A stretch of DNA of 64,000 bases from Streptomyces sp. FIT100 (lineage in GTDB: Bacteria; Actinomycetota; Actinomycetes; Streptomycetales; Streptomycetaceae). The position numbers were made by a program, and so were the translations under genes. How positions within the stretch are numbered: position 1 is the stretch's first letter; the number at the start of each line of letters is the position of its first letter. Below are positions 46,459-55,238 of the stretch, one piece after another. The notes under the pieces were generated by a model. It saw only the letters and a list, made by a program, of their open reading frames with translations, did no database searches and was not told the origin of the DNA. The stretch spans positions 3,158,026 through 3,222,025 of the forward strand of contig NZ_CP075715.1 in assembly GCF_024584805.1 (NCBI RefSeq), in the 5' to 3' direction.

Positions 46459-47547
46459 TCAGACGGTTTCCGTCGGGACGCGGGTGGCGGCGGGGTCCTT
46501 GCTCGCGCCCTGACGGCGTCGCACCACGACGAAGAGCCCGGTGCCCGCCGCGACCGTGGCGCCGACCCCGATCACCCCGGCCAGACCGCCGGAGACCCGG
46601 ACGTTGTCGACGTCCTTGACGCCGTAGTCGGCGAGGGGCGAGTCGGCGGCCGCGTGGTCCTCGACCTTCTTGTCGATGCCCTTGTCGGCCGCGACCTTCT
46701 CCAGGCCGTCGGGGTTGGCTGAGGCGTAGAAGGAGACGAATCCGGCCAGCACGAGGGAGGTCACGATGCCCGCGATCCACACCGGGCGGGCGGAGGCGCC
46801 GGGCGCGGGCACGGTGGACGACGGCGCGGCGTCCACCAGCTCGCCGCCGACACGCAGCTTGAGCGGTGCGGACAGCCCGCGCGCCCCGTACACGAGGTCG
46901 GGGCGCACGGCGACGACGGCGCCGACGGTCAGCATCGTGATGACGGCCTCGCCGATGCCGATCAGGACGTGGACGCCGACCATGGCGCTGAGCACGGTGC
47001 CGATCGGGACGTCGGTGGTGCCGCCGATCGCGTAGATCAGCGTGAAGGCAGCGGCGGCCGCGGGGACCGAGACGAGCGCGGCGGCGAACGAGGCCACCGT
47101 GATGGAGCTGCGCTTCCTCGGCAGCACGTGCACCAGACCGCGGAAGAGCGCGTAGGCGACGACGACCGTGACGACGCCCATCACCGTGATGTTGACGCCC
47201 AGCGCCGTGAGGCCGCCGTCCGCGAAGAGGATGCCCTGGAGCAGCAGGACGACGGCGATACAGAGGACGCCCGTGTACGGCCCGACGAGGATCGCCGCCA
47301 GGGCTCCGCCCAGCAGATGTCCGCTCGTGCCGGCCGCGACCGGGAAGTTCAGCATCTGCACGGCGAAGATGAAGGCGGCGACGAGACCGGCCAGCGGCGC
47401 GGTCCTCTCTCCCCCGTAGCCTCCGGCATGGGAGGTGCCCCCGAGCTCCCGGCGGGCGCCGCGCAGGCTGACCGCGAGGGCACCGGCGGCGACGGCAGCG
47501 GCCGCACCGGAGACGGGCAGATCGATGAATCCGTCTGGGACATGCAT
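46459..47547 (-). CDS. cbiM: CbiM/NikM metal-binding protein fused to a PDGLE (CbiN-like) domain
   Basis: The metal-specific S-component, 362 residues. The start is fixed by MHVPDGFID, the family N-terminus whose His2 binds the metal (ATG 47547, GGAG seven bases upstream). Helices with NFPVAAGTSGHLLGGALAA and GIGEAVITM are typical. From about residue 270 the PDGLE domain (ASANPDGLEKVAADKGI) replaces a separate CbiN. Residues about 33-46 (GGTSHAGGYGGER) look like a translated repeat insertion. The operon has a Nur-like box upstream. Confidence 0.92.
   Translation of the reverse strand: MHVPDGFIDLPVSGAAAAVAAGALAVSLRGARRELGGTSHAGGYGGERTAPLAGLVAAFIFAVQMLNFPVAAGTSGHLLGGALAAILVGPYTGVLCIAVVLLLQGILFADGGLTALGVNITVMGVVTVVVAYALFRGLVHVLPRKRSSITVASFAAALVSVPAAAAAFTLIYAIGGTTDVPIGTVLSAMVGVHVLIGIGEAVITMLTVGAVVAVRPDLVYGARGLSAPLKLRVGGELVDAAPSSTVPAPGASARPVWIAGIVTSLVLAGFVSFYASANPDGLEKVAADKGIDKKVEDHAAADSPLADYGVKDVDNVRVSGGLAGVIGVGATVAAGTGLFVVVRRRQGASKDPAATRVPTETV
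47408..47442 (-). repeat. Dispersed palindromic repeat inside cbiM
   Basis: On the minus strand the sequence runs GGGGGCACCTCCC, then a variable centre with GGCTACGGGGG, the same pattern found at 59448-59480 in a non-coding gap. Inside cbiM it adds about 12 codons in frame (GGTSHAGGYGGE). Confidence 0.6.
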
Positions 47548-47612
47548 GAGGGGCTCCGCTTCCGGGACAGGCCGACGGGCCTGGCTGGGCACCCCTCCGA
47601 TGATGGGGCCTG

Positions 47613-47629
47613 TTGCGAACGTCTTGCAA
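47613..47629. promoter_or_regulatory. Nur-box-like site upstream of the ECF metal operon
   Basis: TTGCGA-N5-TTGCAA lies 66-82 bases upstream of the cbiM start in the 181-base divergent gap with ssgE. It differs by one base from the nickel-responsive Nur consensus of Streptomyces (TTGCAA-N5-TTGCAA, as I recall it). A further TTGCAA occurs at 47648. Confidence 0.6.
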
Positions 47630-47728
47630 GAGCGTCTCACATACGAATTGCAAGTAACCCGCCTGGGGCATTCGACGGAAATATGCGACATTAGAGGGCA
47701 AACAGCACCAAAGGTGAGGAGCCGGCCG

Positions 47729-48148
47729 ATGTCCCCCGCTGTCGAGCGCCCCTCCGTGGAAGAGCATGCCGGCACTGTCGCCGTGGAAGTGCATGCCAAG
47801 GCCCGGATCGTCAACGACGCCCCTCACTACCGGTCGGTGCCGGTGGCCCTGCGCTACGCGCCGGGGGACGATCCCGGCATCGTCCGCTTCGCCTTCCCCA
47901 CCGGCATCGTCTGGACCTTCCCGCGCGAGCTGCTGGAGACGGGGCTGCGCGCGCCCGCCCGCCGCGGCGACGTCGCGATCTGGCCCTGCGGCCGCGCCCA
48001 GGTGGTGGTGGAGTTCCACTCGCCGGAGGGGGTGGCGGTGGTCCAGTTCGACTCCCGCCCCCTGCTGCGCTTCCTGCGCCGCACACACGCGGAGGCGGCC
48101 GCGGCCGCCACGGAGGTCGTGACGGACGCGGCCACCCCGGCCGGCTGA
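47729..48148 (+). CDS. ssgE: SsgA-like sporulation protein, probably SsgE
   Basis: A 139-residue SALP protein, a family restricted to spore-forming actinomycetes. Typical features: RSVPVALRYAPGDDPGIVRFAF, TGIVWTFPRELLETGL and PCGRAQVVVEFHSPEGVAVVQFDSRPLLRFLRRT. SsgE is linked to correct spore maturation and detachment. I choose SsgE over SsgA/B from the neighbourhood (PBP gene nearby, ECF genes) and memory of the S. coelicolor map. ATG 47729 follows GAGGAG. It is divergent from cbiM and converges on the MMPL gene (four-base gap). Confidence 0.85.
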   Translation: MSPAVERPSVEEHAGTVAVEVHAKARIVNDAPHYRSVPVALRYAPGDDPGIVRFAFPTGIVWTFPRELLETGLRAPARRGDVAIWPCGRAQVVVEFHSPEGVAVVQFDSRPLLRFLRRTHAEAAAAATEVVTDAATPAG

Positions 48149-48152
48149 ACGG

Positions 48153-50333
48153 TCAGACGCGTACGAGCTCGCGCTCCGCGTCCGGGTCCGGGTCGGCGGC
48201 CGGACCGCCGGCCGCGTCGTCATCGGTCCGCAGCCCGTCGCCCTCCACGTCCACCTTCGGCAGCGCCCGGTCCAGCCATCGCGGCAGCCACCAGGCCCGG
48301 TGGCCGAGGAGCGCCAGCACCGCGGGCACGATCGCCATCCGCACGACGAAGGCGTCGAAGAAGACCGCGATGGCGAGGCCGAAGCCGATCATCTTCACCA
48401 TCTGCTCGCTCGACCCGATGAAGCCGGCGAACACCGCGATCATGATCACGGCCGCGGCGGTGACCACGCGGGCCCCGTGCCGGAAGCCGGTCACGATGGC
48501 CTGCCCCGGCCGCTCCCCGTGGACGTACGCCTCACGCATCCGCGTGACCAGGAAGACCTCGTAGTCCATGGCGAGCCCGAAGACGACACCCACCATGAAG
48601 ATCGGCATCATCGACATGATGGGGCCGGTCTGCTCGACCCCGAAGAGGGAGCCGAGCCAGCCCCACTGGAAGACCGCGACGACCGCGCCGAGCGCCGCGA
48701 CCACCGAGAGCAGGAAGCCGAGCGCCGCCTTCAGCGGGACCAGAACGGACCGGAAGACCACCGTCAGGAGCAGGAAGGCGAGGCCGACGACGAGCCCGAG
48801 ATACGGGAGCAGCGCGTCGTTCATCCGCTGCGAGAAGTCGATGTTCATCGCGGTGCTGCCGGTGACGTAGACGTCGTCACCGCTGGTGTCCCGGATGGAG
48901 TGGACGAGCTGCTCGGTCTGCGTGGAGCTGGGCCGGTCCTTCGGGATGACGGTGATCATCGCCGCGTCGCCGGCCTTGTTGTACGTGGCCGGGGTGACGG
49001 CCGCGACGCCGTCGAGGCCGGAGATCTCCTCGGCGGTGCTGTCGGCCGCGGCCTTGTCGCCGTCGACGACCACGAGCAGCGGCCCGTTGAAGCCGGGGCC
49101 GAAACCGTCCGAGAGCAGGTCGTACGCCCGCCGCTGAGTGGTGCTGGTGGGCTGGGAGCCGTCGTCGGGCAGCCCCATCTCCAGCGACGCGGCGGGTACG
49201 GCGATGGCGCCGAGGCCGACGACGCCCGCGAGCAGGACGGCGACCGGGTGGCGCAGCACGAGGCGGGCCCAGCGCGTGCCCATGTTGGGCTTGTCGCTCG
49301 CCGGGGCCTGCCGGCGGGCCTTGCGGCCCAGCACCCGGTTACCCGCGAAGCCGAGCAGCGCCGGGATCAGGGTGAGCGCGATGAGGACGGCGATCGCGAC
49401 CGTACCGGCGGCGGCGAAGCCCATCTTGCTGAGCATCGGGATGTTGACGACGGCGAGGCCGACCAGCGCGATGACGACGGTCAGTCCGGCGAAGACGACG
49501 GCGGAGCCGGCGGTGCCGACGGCCCGTCCGGCGGCCTCTTCGCGCTCGCGGCCCTCGGCCAGCTCGGCGCGGTAGCGGGAGACGATGAAGAGCGCGTAGT
49601 CGATGCCGACGGCGAGGCCGATCATGGTGGCGAGGGTGGCGGTGGTGGACCCCAGGTCCAGAACGCCGGCCAGCGCGGTGATGCCGGATACGCCGATGCC
49701 GACGCCGATGATCGCGGTGAGCAGCGGCAGTCCGGCGGCGACCAGCGAGCCGAAGGTGATCAGGAGCACGACCGCGGCGACGGCGACGCCGATGATCTCG
49801 GAGGCGCCGGTCTCGGGCGCGGCCTGGAGGGCGTCACCGCCGATCTCGACGGTCAGCCCGGACTCCCTCGCCTGCTCGCCCGCCTCGGTGAGGGCTTCCC
49901 GGTCCTTGTCTGCCAGCTCCATGCCGCTGACCTTGTACGAGACCTGGGTGTAGGCGACCGTGCCGTCCTTGCTGACGGCCTTGGCCCGGTACGGGTCGAC
50001 GACCGAGGCGACCTGGTCCGAGCCGGACCTGAGCTCGGCGACGGTCTTCTGGACCTCGGCCTTGTTGGCCGGGTCGGTCATCTTCTCGCCCGCGGGCGCC
50101 TTGAAGACGACGCGCGCGGTGGCACCGTCGGCGCTGGCGCCGGGAAAGCGCTCCTCCAGGAGGTCGAAGGCGCGCTGGGCCTCGGTCCCCGGGATCGAGA
50201 AGGAGCTGGACGTGGCGGCGGGCGCGGAGGCGGCGCCGATGCCGGCGAGCGCGAGCAGGGCGACCCAGATCAGTGCGACGAGGCGTCGTCGCCGGAAGGC
50301 GGACCTGCCGAGCTTGTAGAGGAACGTGGCCAC
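48153..50333 (-). CDS. MMPL/RND-family transporter
   Basis: A 726-residue membrane exporter with two homologous halves. Each half has one helix, a large external domain, then five helices. Conserved motifs GLAVGIDYALFIVSRYR and VFGLAMDYEVFLVTRMRE mark the proton-relay helices. Streptomyces homologues export lipids or antibiotics. GTG 50333 follows GGGAG at ten bases. It is followed, on the same strand, by nothing until ssgE's end. The TetR gene upstream on the same strand is its likely regulator, separated by 300 bases containing a 95-bp tandem repeat. Confidence 0.92.
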   Translation of the reverse strand: MATFLYKLGRSAFRRRRLVALIWVALLALAGIGAASAPAATSSSFSIPGTEAQRAFDLLEERFPGASADGATARVVFKAPAGEKMTDPANKAEVQKTVAELRSGSDQVASVVDPYRAKAVSKDGTVAYTQVSYKVSGMELADKDREALTEAGEQARESGLTVEIGGDALQAAPETGASEIIGVAVAAVVLLITFGSLVAAGLPLLTAIIGVGIGVSGITALAGVLDLGSTTATLATMIGLAVGIDYALFIVSRYRAELAEGREREEAAGRAVGTAGSAVVFAGLTVVIALVGLAVVNIPMLSKMGFAAAGTVAIAVLIALTLIPALLGFAGNRVLGRKARRQAPASDKPNMGTRWARLVLRHPVAVLLAGVVGLGAIAVPAASLEMGLPDDGSQPTSTTQRRAYDLLSDGFGPGFNGPLLVVVDGDKAAADSTAEEISGLDGVAAVTPATYNKAGDAAMITVIPKDRPSSTQTEQLVHSIRDTSGDDVYVTGSTAMNIDFSQRMNDALLPYLGLVVGLAFLLLTVVFRSVLVPLKAALGFLLSVVAALGAVVAVFQWGWLGSLFGVEQTGPIMSMMPIFMVGVVFGLAMDYEVFLVTRMREAYVHGERPGQAIVTGFRHGARVVTAAAVIMIAVFAGFIGSSEQMVKMIGFGLAIAVFFDAFVVRMAIVPAVLALLGHRAWWLPRWLDRALPKVDVEGDGLRTDDDAAGGPAADPDPDAERELVRV

Positions 50334-50470
50334 GGGTGCGTACTCCCTGGTGTGAGTGGGACAGAGCATGGGGAGCCGGCCCGACGGCGCGAGCGGTACG
50401 CGTCAGGTGCGGTGAGAGGGTTGGGCGGGGGTCAGAGGCCGGGGGCGGGGAGACCCACGGCGTCGAGGCC

Positions 50471-50673
50471 CACGGCGTCGAGACTGTGCCGACCCGAGGG
50501 ACACCCCCCGGACCCCCGGCCGGAGAGCCTCGCCGAGGTCACCGCACACCCAGTGCGGGAAGGACCACGGCGTCGAGACTGTGCCGACCCGAGGGACACC
50601 CCCCGGACCCCCGGCCGGAGAGCCTCGCCGAGGTCACCGCACACCCAGTGCGGGAAGGACCACGGCGTCGAGG
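50471..50673. repeat. Two identical 95-bp tandem copies at the end of tetR
   Basis: 50471-50565 and 50566-50660 are identical, followed by the first 13 bases of a third copy. The unit includes the last eight codons and the stop of the tetR gene, plus the small hairpin CCGCAC...GTGCGG. The remainder of the 300-base gap to the MMPL start has no gene. Confidence 0.9.
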
Positions 50674-51209
50674 TAGTCCGACAGGAACGCCTGGTCGACG
50701 TTTCTGTCCTCGATGAGCTGCCGGGCGACGAAGGCGCCGACCAGCATGTGCGAGACGTAGGTCAGCGCGGGGTTGTCCGCACTGACCTCGCCCCGGTCGA
50801 CGGCCCGCCGGAGCACCGTGTCGAGACCGATGACCTCGGGCTCGATCAGCAGCTCGCGCAGGGCCGCGTGGAGTTCGGGATTCTCGTGGACGGCATGGGC
50901 GAGGGCCCGCATCAGCGCGGAGTCCTTCTCCATCTGGCAGTCGTCGGTGCGCTCGACGATCGCGTGGAAGTCGCCGCGCAGCGACCCCGTGTCGATGGCC
51001 GAGATGTCCACGGGCTTGTCGTGCCGCAGGGCCCTGGCGACCAGCTCGGGCTTGCTCCCCCACTGGCGGTAGAGGGTGGCCTTGCTGGAGCGGGTCCTGG
51101 CGGCGACGGCGTCCATGGTGAGGGCGTCGTAACCGACTTCGCGCAACAGGTCGAGCACGGCCTCGTACAGCTCGGCCTCGCGCTCGGGCGTGATCCTGCT
51201 GCGTGCCAT
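50634..51209 (-). CDS. TetR-family regulator of the MMPL transporter
   Basis: A 191-residue repressor. Helix-turn-helix at about 10-50 (YEAVLDLLREVGYDALTMDAVAARTRSSKATLYRQWGSK), then a TetR_C-type ligand domain. ATG 51209 follows GGGAGGG at eight bases. Its 3' end, the last eight codons and stop, lies within a 95-bp segment duplicated immediately downstream; the protein reading frame is intact. Two palindromic operators upstream suggest autoregulation and control of the divergent tricorn gene. Confidence 0.9.
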   Translation of the reverse strand: MARSRITPEREAELYEAVLDLLREVGYDALTMDAVAARTRSSKATLYRQWGSKPELVARALRHDKPVDISAIDTGSLRGDFHAIVERTDDCQMEKDSALMRALAHAVHENPELHAALRELLIEPEVIGLDTVLRRAVDRGEVSADNPALTYVSHMLVGAFVARQLIEDRNVDQAFLSDYLDAVVLPALGVR

Positions 51210-51228
51210 GTCCGACCCTCCCACGGGA

Positions 51229-51289
51229 ACGAAACGGTTTCGTACAGTACGAAGATACCCCGGAGCCCTGCGAAACGAAACCGTTTCGT
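51229..51289. promoter_or_regulatory. Twin ACGAAAC-N-GTTTCGT operators
   Basis: Two 15-bp dyads, ACGAAAC-G-GTTTCGT (51229-51243) and ACGAAAC-C-GTTTCGT (51275-51289), are centred 46 bp apart, with a CGTAC-A-GTACG dyad (51241-51251) overlapping the first. They lie just upstream of the tetR start and 87 bases before the tricorn start. Confidence 0.75.
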
Positions 51290-51375
51290 ACGTGTCCTGG
51301 GCCACAGCGCCCGGAGGGGGAAGAAGTCGCGTCCCACAAGTTGCCGGGCCCCCCTCACGCGGAAAGCATTGTGGA

Positions 51376-54300
51376 GTGAGTGAAGACGTCGCGTATCTCC
51401 GCTTCCCCCATCTGCACGACGACTTGCTGTGCTTCGCGGCCGAGGACGACCTCTGGATCGCCCCCCTCGTCCCCGAAGGCAGCACCCCGGGCCGCGCCTG
51501 GCGGGTCACCGTCGACCGGACCCGGATCGGTCACCCCCGCTTCTCCCCGGACGGGCGCCACATCGCGTACACGACCTGGCGCAGCCTGGACCCGGAGATC
51601 CATCTGGCGCCGGTCGACGGCGGACCGGCGCGGCGGCTCGGCTACTGGGGCTCGACCGACACCCGGGTGTGCGGCTGGGACCCGGACGGCAACATCCTCG
51701 CCGTCTCCTCTCACGGCCAGCCGTTCTCGTACTTCTCCTGGGCCTACAAGGTGTCCGCGGACGGCGGCCCCGGCAAGCGCCTCCCCTGGGGCCCGGTCTC
51801 CGACATCGCGGTCGCCGACATCGACGGCTGCCATCGCACGCTGCTGCTCACCGGAAAGCCCCCGCACGAGCCCGCCGCCTGGAAGCGTTACCGGGGCGGG
51901 GCGATGGGGCGGCTCTATCTGCACGGGGAGCGGCTGCTGGCGGACATCGGCGGACATCTGGACTGCCCGATGTTCGTGGACGGGAGGATCGCGTTCCTCT
52001 CCGACCACGAGGGCGTCGGCAACCTCTACTCCTGCCTGCCCGACGGCACCGGTCTGCGCCGGCACACCGACCACGACGCCTTCTACGCCCGGCACGCCTC
52101 CAGCGACGGCAGCAGGGTCGTCTACCAGTGCGCGGGCGATCTGTGGATCGTCGAGGACCTGGGGCCCGCGGCCGAGCCGCGCAAGCTCGACGTACGGCTC
52201 GGGGGCCAGCGCGCCGGGCGGCGGATGTACCAGGTCCCGGCCGCCAGCCACGTCGACGGCCTGTCGGTCGACACGACGGGCCGGGCCAGCGCCGTCTCCG
52301 TGCGCGGCAGCCTCTACTGGCTGACCCACCGCGACGGCCCGGCCAGGACCATCGCCGACACTCCGGGCGCCCGGGTGCGCCTGCCCGAGATGCTGGGCAG
52401 CAGCAACCAGGTCGCGTACATCACCGACGCCGAGGGCGAGGACGCGATCGAGATCGCGTATCTGCCGAGGGCGAGCGGCGAGCCCCGGCCGCGGCGGCTG
52501 GCCGCGGGAGAGCTCGGGCGGGTGCTGGAGATGGAGTCGGACCCGGCGGGCGAGCGGCTCGCGATCGCCTCGCACGACGGACGGCTGCTGCTGATCACGG
52601 TCGCCGACGAGGAGGCGGTGCCCGAGGGGGCCGAGCCGCCCGAGGAACCCAGCGGCAAGGTCACCGAGCTGGTCCGCTCCGACAACGGTCCGGTCCGCGA
52701 TCTCGCCTTCTCACCCGACGGTGCCTGGCTGACCTGGTCGCACCCGGGGATCGGGCGCTCGCTGCGGCTGATCAAGATGGCGCGGATCTCCGGGCCGGGG
52801 CCCCGCACGGTCGTCGACGTCACCAACGGCCGCTTCGAGGACGAGAACCCGGTCTTCACCCGCGACGGCCGCTATCTGGCCTTCCTGTCCTGGCGCGGCT
52901 TCGACCCGGTGTACGACGTGCACACCGGGGACCTGTCGTTCCCGCTGGGCTGCCGCCCCTATCTCGTACCGCTCTCGTCCGCGACCCCGTCGCCGTTCGC
53001 GCTGCTGCCCGACGGGCGGCCGGCGGCCGGGGGGCTCGATCCGGCGGAGGTCCGCACCGGCGAGGGCGCGGCGGCGGTCGAGGTGGAGGGGCTGGAGAGC
53101 CGGGTCACGCCGTTCCCGGTCTCCGCGTCCAAGTACTCGGCGCTGTATCCCGTCAGCGGCGGCGGGCTCGTCTGGCTGCGCTGGCCGATCTCGGGCGCGC
53201 TGGGCGAGACGTTCGCCAACCCCGCGGATCCCTCGCCCCGGCCGACGCTCGAGTACTTCGACATCACCAAGGCCCGCAAGACCGAACTCGTCGGCCACCT
53301 CGACTCGTTCGCGGTGAGCGGCGACGGCAGCCGGCTGGTGGTCGTGGACGACGGCGATCTGCGGGCGGTCCCGGCGACCGAGACGGGGGACGGCGACTCG
53401 ACCGTCTACATCGATCTGCGCCGGATCCTGCACGAGGTGGACCCGCCGGCGGAGTGGCGGCAGGCGTACGAGGAGGCGGGGCGGCTCATCCGCGCCTACT
53501 TCTGGGACCCGGGGATGTCGGGCATCGACTGGGACGGGGTGCTGGAGCAGTACCGTCCGCTGGTCGAACGGGTCGCGTCGCCCGACGAGTTCGCCGATCT
53601 GCTCCGCGAAGTCCTGGGCGAGCTGGGCACCTCGCACGCGTACGTCACACCGGCCCGGCGCAACGAGGGCCCGCCGCACTACCAGCGGGCGATGGGCCTC
53701 CTCGGCGCCAACCTCGCGCGCCGGGAAGAGGGCTGGGTGGTCAGGCGGATCCTGCCCGGCGACTCGTCCGACTCCAAGGCCCGCTCCCCGCTGGCCGGCA
53801 CGGGCATCCGCGAGGGGGCCGTCGTCACCCATGTCGACGGGCGGCCGGTGGACCCGGTGGCCGGCCCCTATCCGCTGCTGTCGGCGGCGGGCGGCACGAC
53901 CGTCGAGCTGACCTTCCGCCCGCCGGACGCCGAAGGTCCGGCCCGGCGGGTCGCGATCGTGCCGCTGATCGACGAGCGGCCGCTGCGCTACCAGGACTGG
54001 GTGGCCAAGCGCCGTGACGTCGTACGGGAGATCAGCGGCGGCACGTGCGGGTACCTGCACATCCCGGACATGGGCGGCTCCGGCTGGGCGCAGTTCAACC
54101 GCGATCTGCGGGCGGAGATGTCCCTTCCCGCGCTGATCGTGGACGTACGCGGCAACGCGGGCGGGCACATCAGCGAGCTGGTCGTCGAGAAGCTGACCCG
54201 TACGATCCTCGGCTGGGACCTGACGCGCAACGCCCAGCCCGTCTCCTACGCCTCGAACGCGCCGCGCGGCCCGATCGTCGCGCTCGCCGACGAGGCGACG

Positions 54301-54669
54301 TCGTCGGACGGGGACATGATCACGGCGGCTTTCCGGCTGCTGGGGCTCGGGCCGGTGGTGGGCCAGCGCACCTGGGGCGGCGTCGTCGGGATGACGGGGC
54401 GGCACCGGCTCGGGGACGGCACGGTGATCACCGTGCCGATGAACGCGGCGTGGTTCGACGTGTACGGCTGGTCGGTCGAGAACCACGGCGTGGACCCGGA
54501 CATCTTCGCGGAGCGCCCCCCGCTCGACTGGGCCGAGGGCAAGCGCACCGACCTCGAAACGGCGGTCCAGGTCGCCCTCGACCGCCTCGCCCAGCACCCC
54601 GCGGCGACACCTCCGGGCTACGACAAGGTCCCGGACCGCCGCCGCCCGAAGCTCCCGCCGCGGACGTAG
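51376..54669 (+). CDS. Tricorn protease
   Basis: A 1,097-residue cytoplasmic protease that cuts peptides released by the proteasome into short ones. Two N-terminal beta-propellers (about 1-300 and 300-670) are followed by the C1 helical domain with catalytic His in ELGTSHAYV, a PDZ domain (GTGIREGAVVTHVDGRPVDP), and the C2 domain with the nucleophile Ser in ATSSDGDMITAA. GTG 51376 begins VSEDVAYLRFPHLHDDLLCFAAEDDLW, the family N-terminus; the ribosome site is weak. It is divergent from tetR and could be co-controlled by the twin operators. Confidence 0.94.
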   Translation: MSEDVAYLRFPHLHDDLLCFAAEDDLWIAPLVPEGSTPGRAWRVTVDRTRIGHPRFSPDGRHIAYTTWRSLDPEIHLAPVDGGPARRLGYWGSTDTRVCGWDPDGNILAVSSHGQPFSYFSWAYKVSADGGPGKRLPWGPVSDIAVADIDGCHRTLLLTGKPPHEPAAWKRYRGGAMGRLYLHGERLLADIGGHLDCPMFVDGRIAFLSDHEGVGNLYSCLPDGTGLRRHTDHDAFYARHASSDGSRVVYQCAGDLWIVEDLGPAAEPRKLDVRLGGQRAGRRMYQVPAASHVDGLSVDTTGRASAVSVRGSLYWLTHRDGPARTIADTPGARVRLPEMLGSSNQVAYITDAEGEDAIEIAYLPRASGEPRPRRLAAGELGRVLEMESDPAGERLAIASHDGRLLLITVADEEAVPEGAEPPEEPSGKVTELVRSDNGPVRDLAFSPDGAWLTWSHPGIGRSLRLIKMARISGPGPRTVVDVTNGRFEDENPVFTRDGRYLAFLSWRGFDPVYDVHTGDLSFPLGCRPYLVPLSSATPSPFALLPDGRPAAGGLDPAEVRTGEGAAAVEVEGLESRVTPFPVSASKYSALYPVSGGGLVWLRWPISGALGETFANPADPSPRPTLEYFDITKARKTELVGHLDSFAVSGDGSRLVVVDDGDLRAVPATETGDGDSTVYIDLRRILHEVDPPAEWRQAYEEAGRLIRAYFWDPGMSGIDWDGVLEQYRPLVERVASPDEFADLLREVLGELGTSHAYVTPARRNEGPPHYQRAMGLLGANLARREEGWVVRRILPGDSSDSKARSPLAGTGIREGAVVTHVDGRPVDPVAGPYPLLSAAGGTTVELTFRPPDAEGPARRVAIVPLIDERPLRYQDWVAKRRDVVREISGGTCGYLHIPDMGGSGWAQFNRDLRAEMSLPALIVDVRGNAGGHISELVVEKLTRTILGWDLTRNAQPVSYASNAPRGPIVALADEATSSDGDMITAAFRLLGLGPVVGQRTWGGVVGMTGRHRLGDGTVITVPMNAAWFDVYGWSVENHGVDPDIFAERPPLDWAEGKRTDLETAVQVALDRLAQHPAATPPGYDKVPDRRRPKLPPRT

Positions 54670-54779
54670 CCGCGGGTCCCGCCGCCGACGCAGCCGCCGG
54701 CGTGGCCGAGCACCGCGCGCCCCCGGCACCCACACCCCCGCACCCACGGGGGTTCGGGCCCACGAGAGTTCGGGGCGGC

Positions 54780-54833
54780 GGCCCCGCAGACGAGAGCGGC
54801 CCCGCAGACGAGAGCGGCCCCGCAGACGAGAGG
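54780..54833. repeat. Three 18-bp tandem units after the tricorn gene
   Basis: GGCCCCGCAGACGAGAGC is repeated three times (54780-54797, 54798-54815, 54816-54833, the last ending AGG). The array leads into the terminator stem. No gene is seen in the 216 bases between the tricorn stop and the Gln-rich gene end. Confidence 0.9.
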
Positions 54834-54861
54834 GGCGCACCCCGTGCACAGGGTGCGCCCC
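54832..54861. terminator. Bidirectional terminator, tricorn / Gln-rich protein
   Basis: A perfect 11-bp stem (54832-54842 with 54851-54861), eight-base loop, between convergent genes and followed on the plus strand by TTCG. Confidence 0.75.
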
Positions 54862-54885
54862 TTCGTCAGCCGGGAGCTTCGGACG

Positions 54886-55140
54886 TCAGGCGTCGTGGTC
54901 CCGGTCGAAGCGGTCCTCGGACTCCTGCTTCAGCCGCGACGTGTCGTCGTTCATCTCCCGCTGCGACCGGCCGCGCTCCTGCTGGGAGCGCTGCTGCTGC
55001 GGACGCTGCTGGTGCTGCTGACCCTGCTGGCGCTGCTGCTGGGAGCGCTGCGAGGCTTCTTCCTTCGCCCTGCCCGCCTTCTGCTTGCCCTGCTCCTCGA
55101 GCTGCTGCGCCTTGTTCTTGAACTGGTCCTGGATACCCAT
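54886..55140 (-). CDS. Small Gln-rich hydrophilic protein, CsbD-like
   Basis: An 84-residue very polar protein: MGIQDQFKNKAQQLEEQGKQKAG at the start resembles CsbD-like stress proteins, then a Gln/Arg-rich tract (QQQRQQGQQHQQ) and an acidic end. Probably cytoplasmic, intrinsically disordered and stress related; that is by analogy only. ATG 55140 follows AGGAG at nine bases. It is the last gene before the tricorn terminator. Confidence 0.75.
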   Translation of the reverse strand: MGIQDQFKNKAQQLEEQGKQKAGRAKEEASQRSQQQRQQGQQHQQRPQQQRSQQERGRSQREMNDDTSRLKQESEDRFDRDHDA

Positions 55141-55170
55141 CTGGTTCACTCCTAGAAGGGTGTGAGAGGT

Positions 55171-55193
55171 GGGGGGCCTTTTGCCGGCCCCCC
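55171..55193 (-). terminator. Terminator after the monooxygenase operon
   Basis: An 8-bp stem GGGGGGCC/GGCCCCCC (55171-55178 with 55186-55193) with loop TTTTGCC, 45 bases past the SDR stop and ahead of the Gln-rich gene start. Confidence 0.6.
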
Positions 55194-55238
55194 GGGCCTC
55201 GACCAGCCTGGCACGCACCGACATACCTCGCATTTCGA

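Noticed and set aside
47548..47728. Cobalamin riboswitch before cbiM
   Set aside because: The gap is short and shared with a divergent promoter and no B12 box is seen; a Nur-like box fits better.
48300..51383. 1,027-codon open frame opposite MMPL and tetR
   Set aside because: Shadow of the MMPL and TetR genes, which have clear family motifs.
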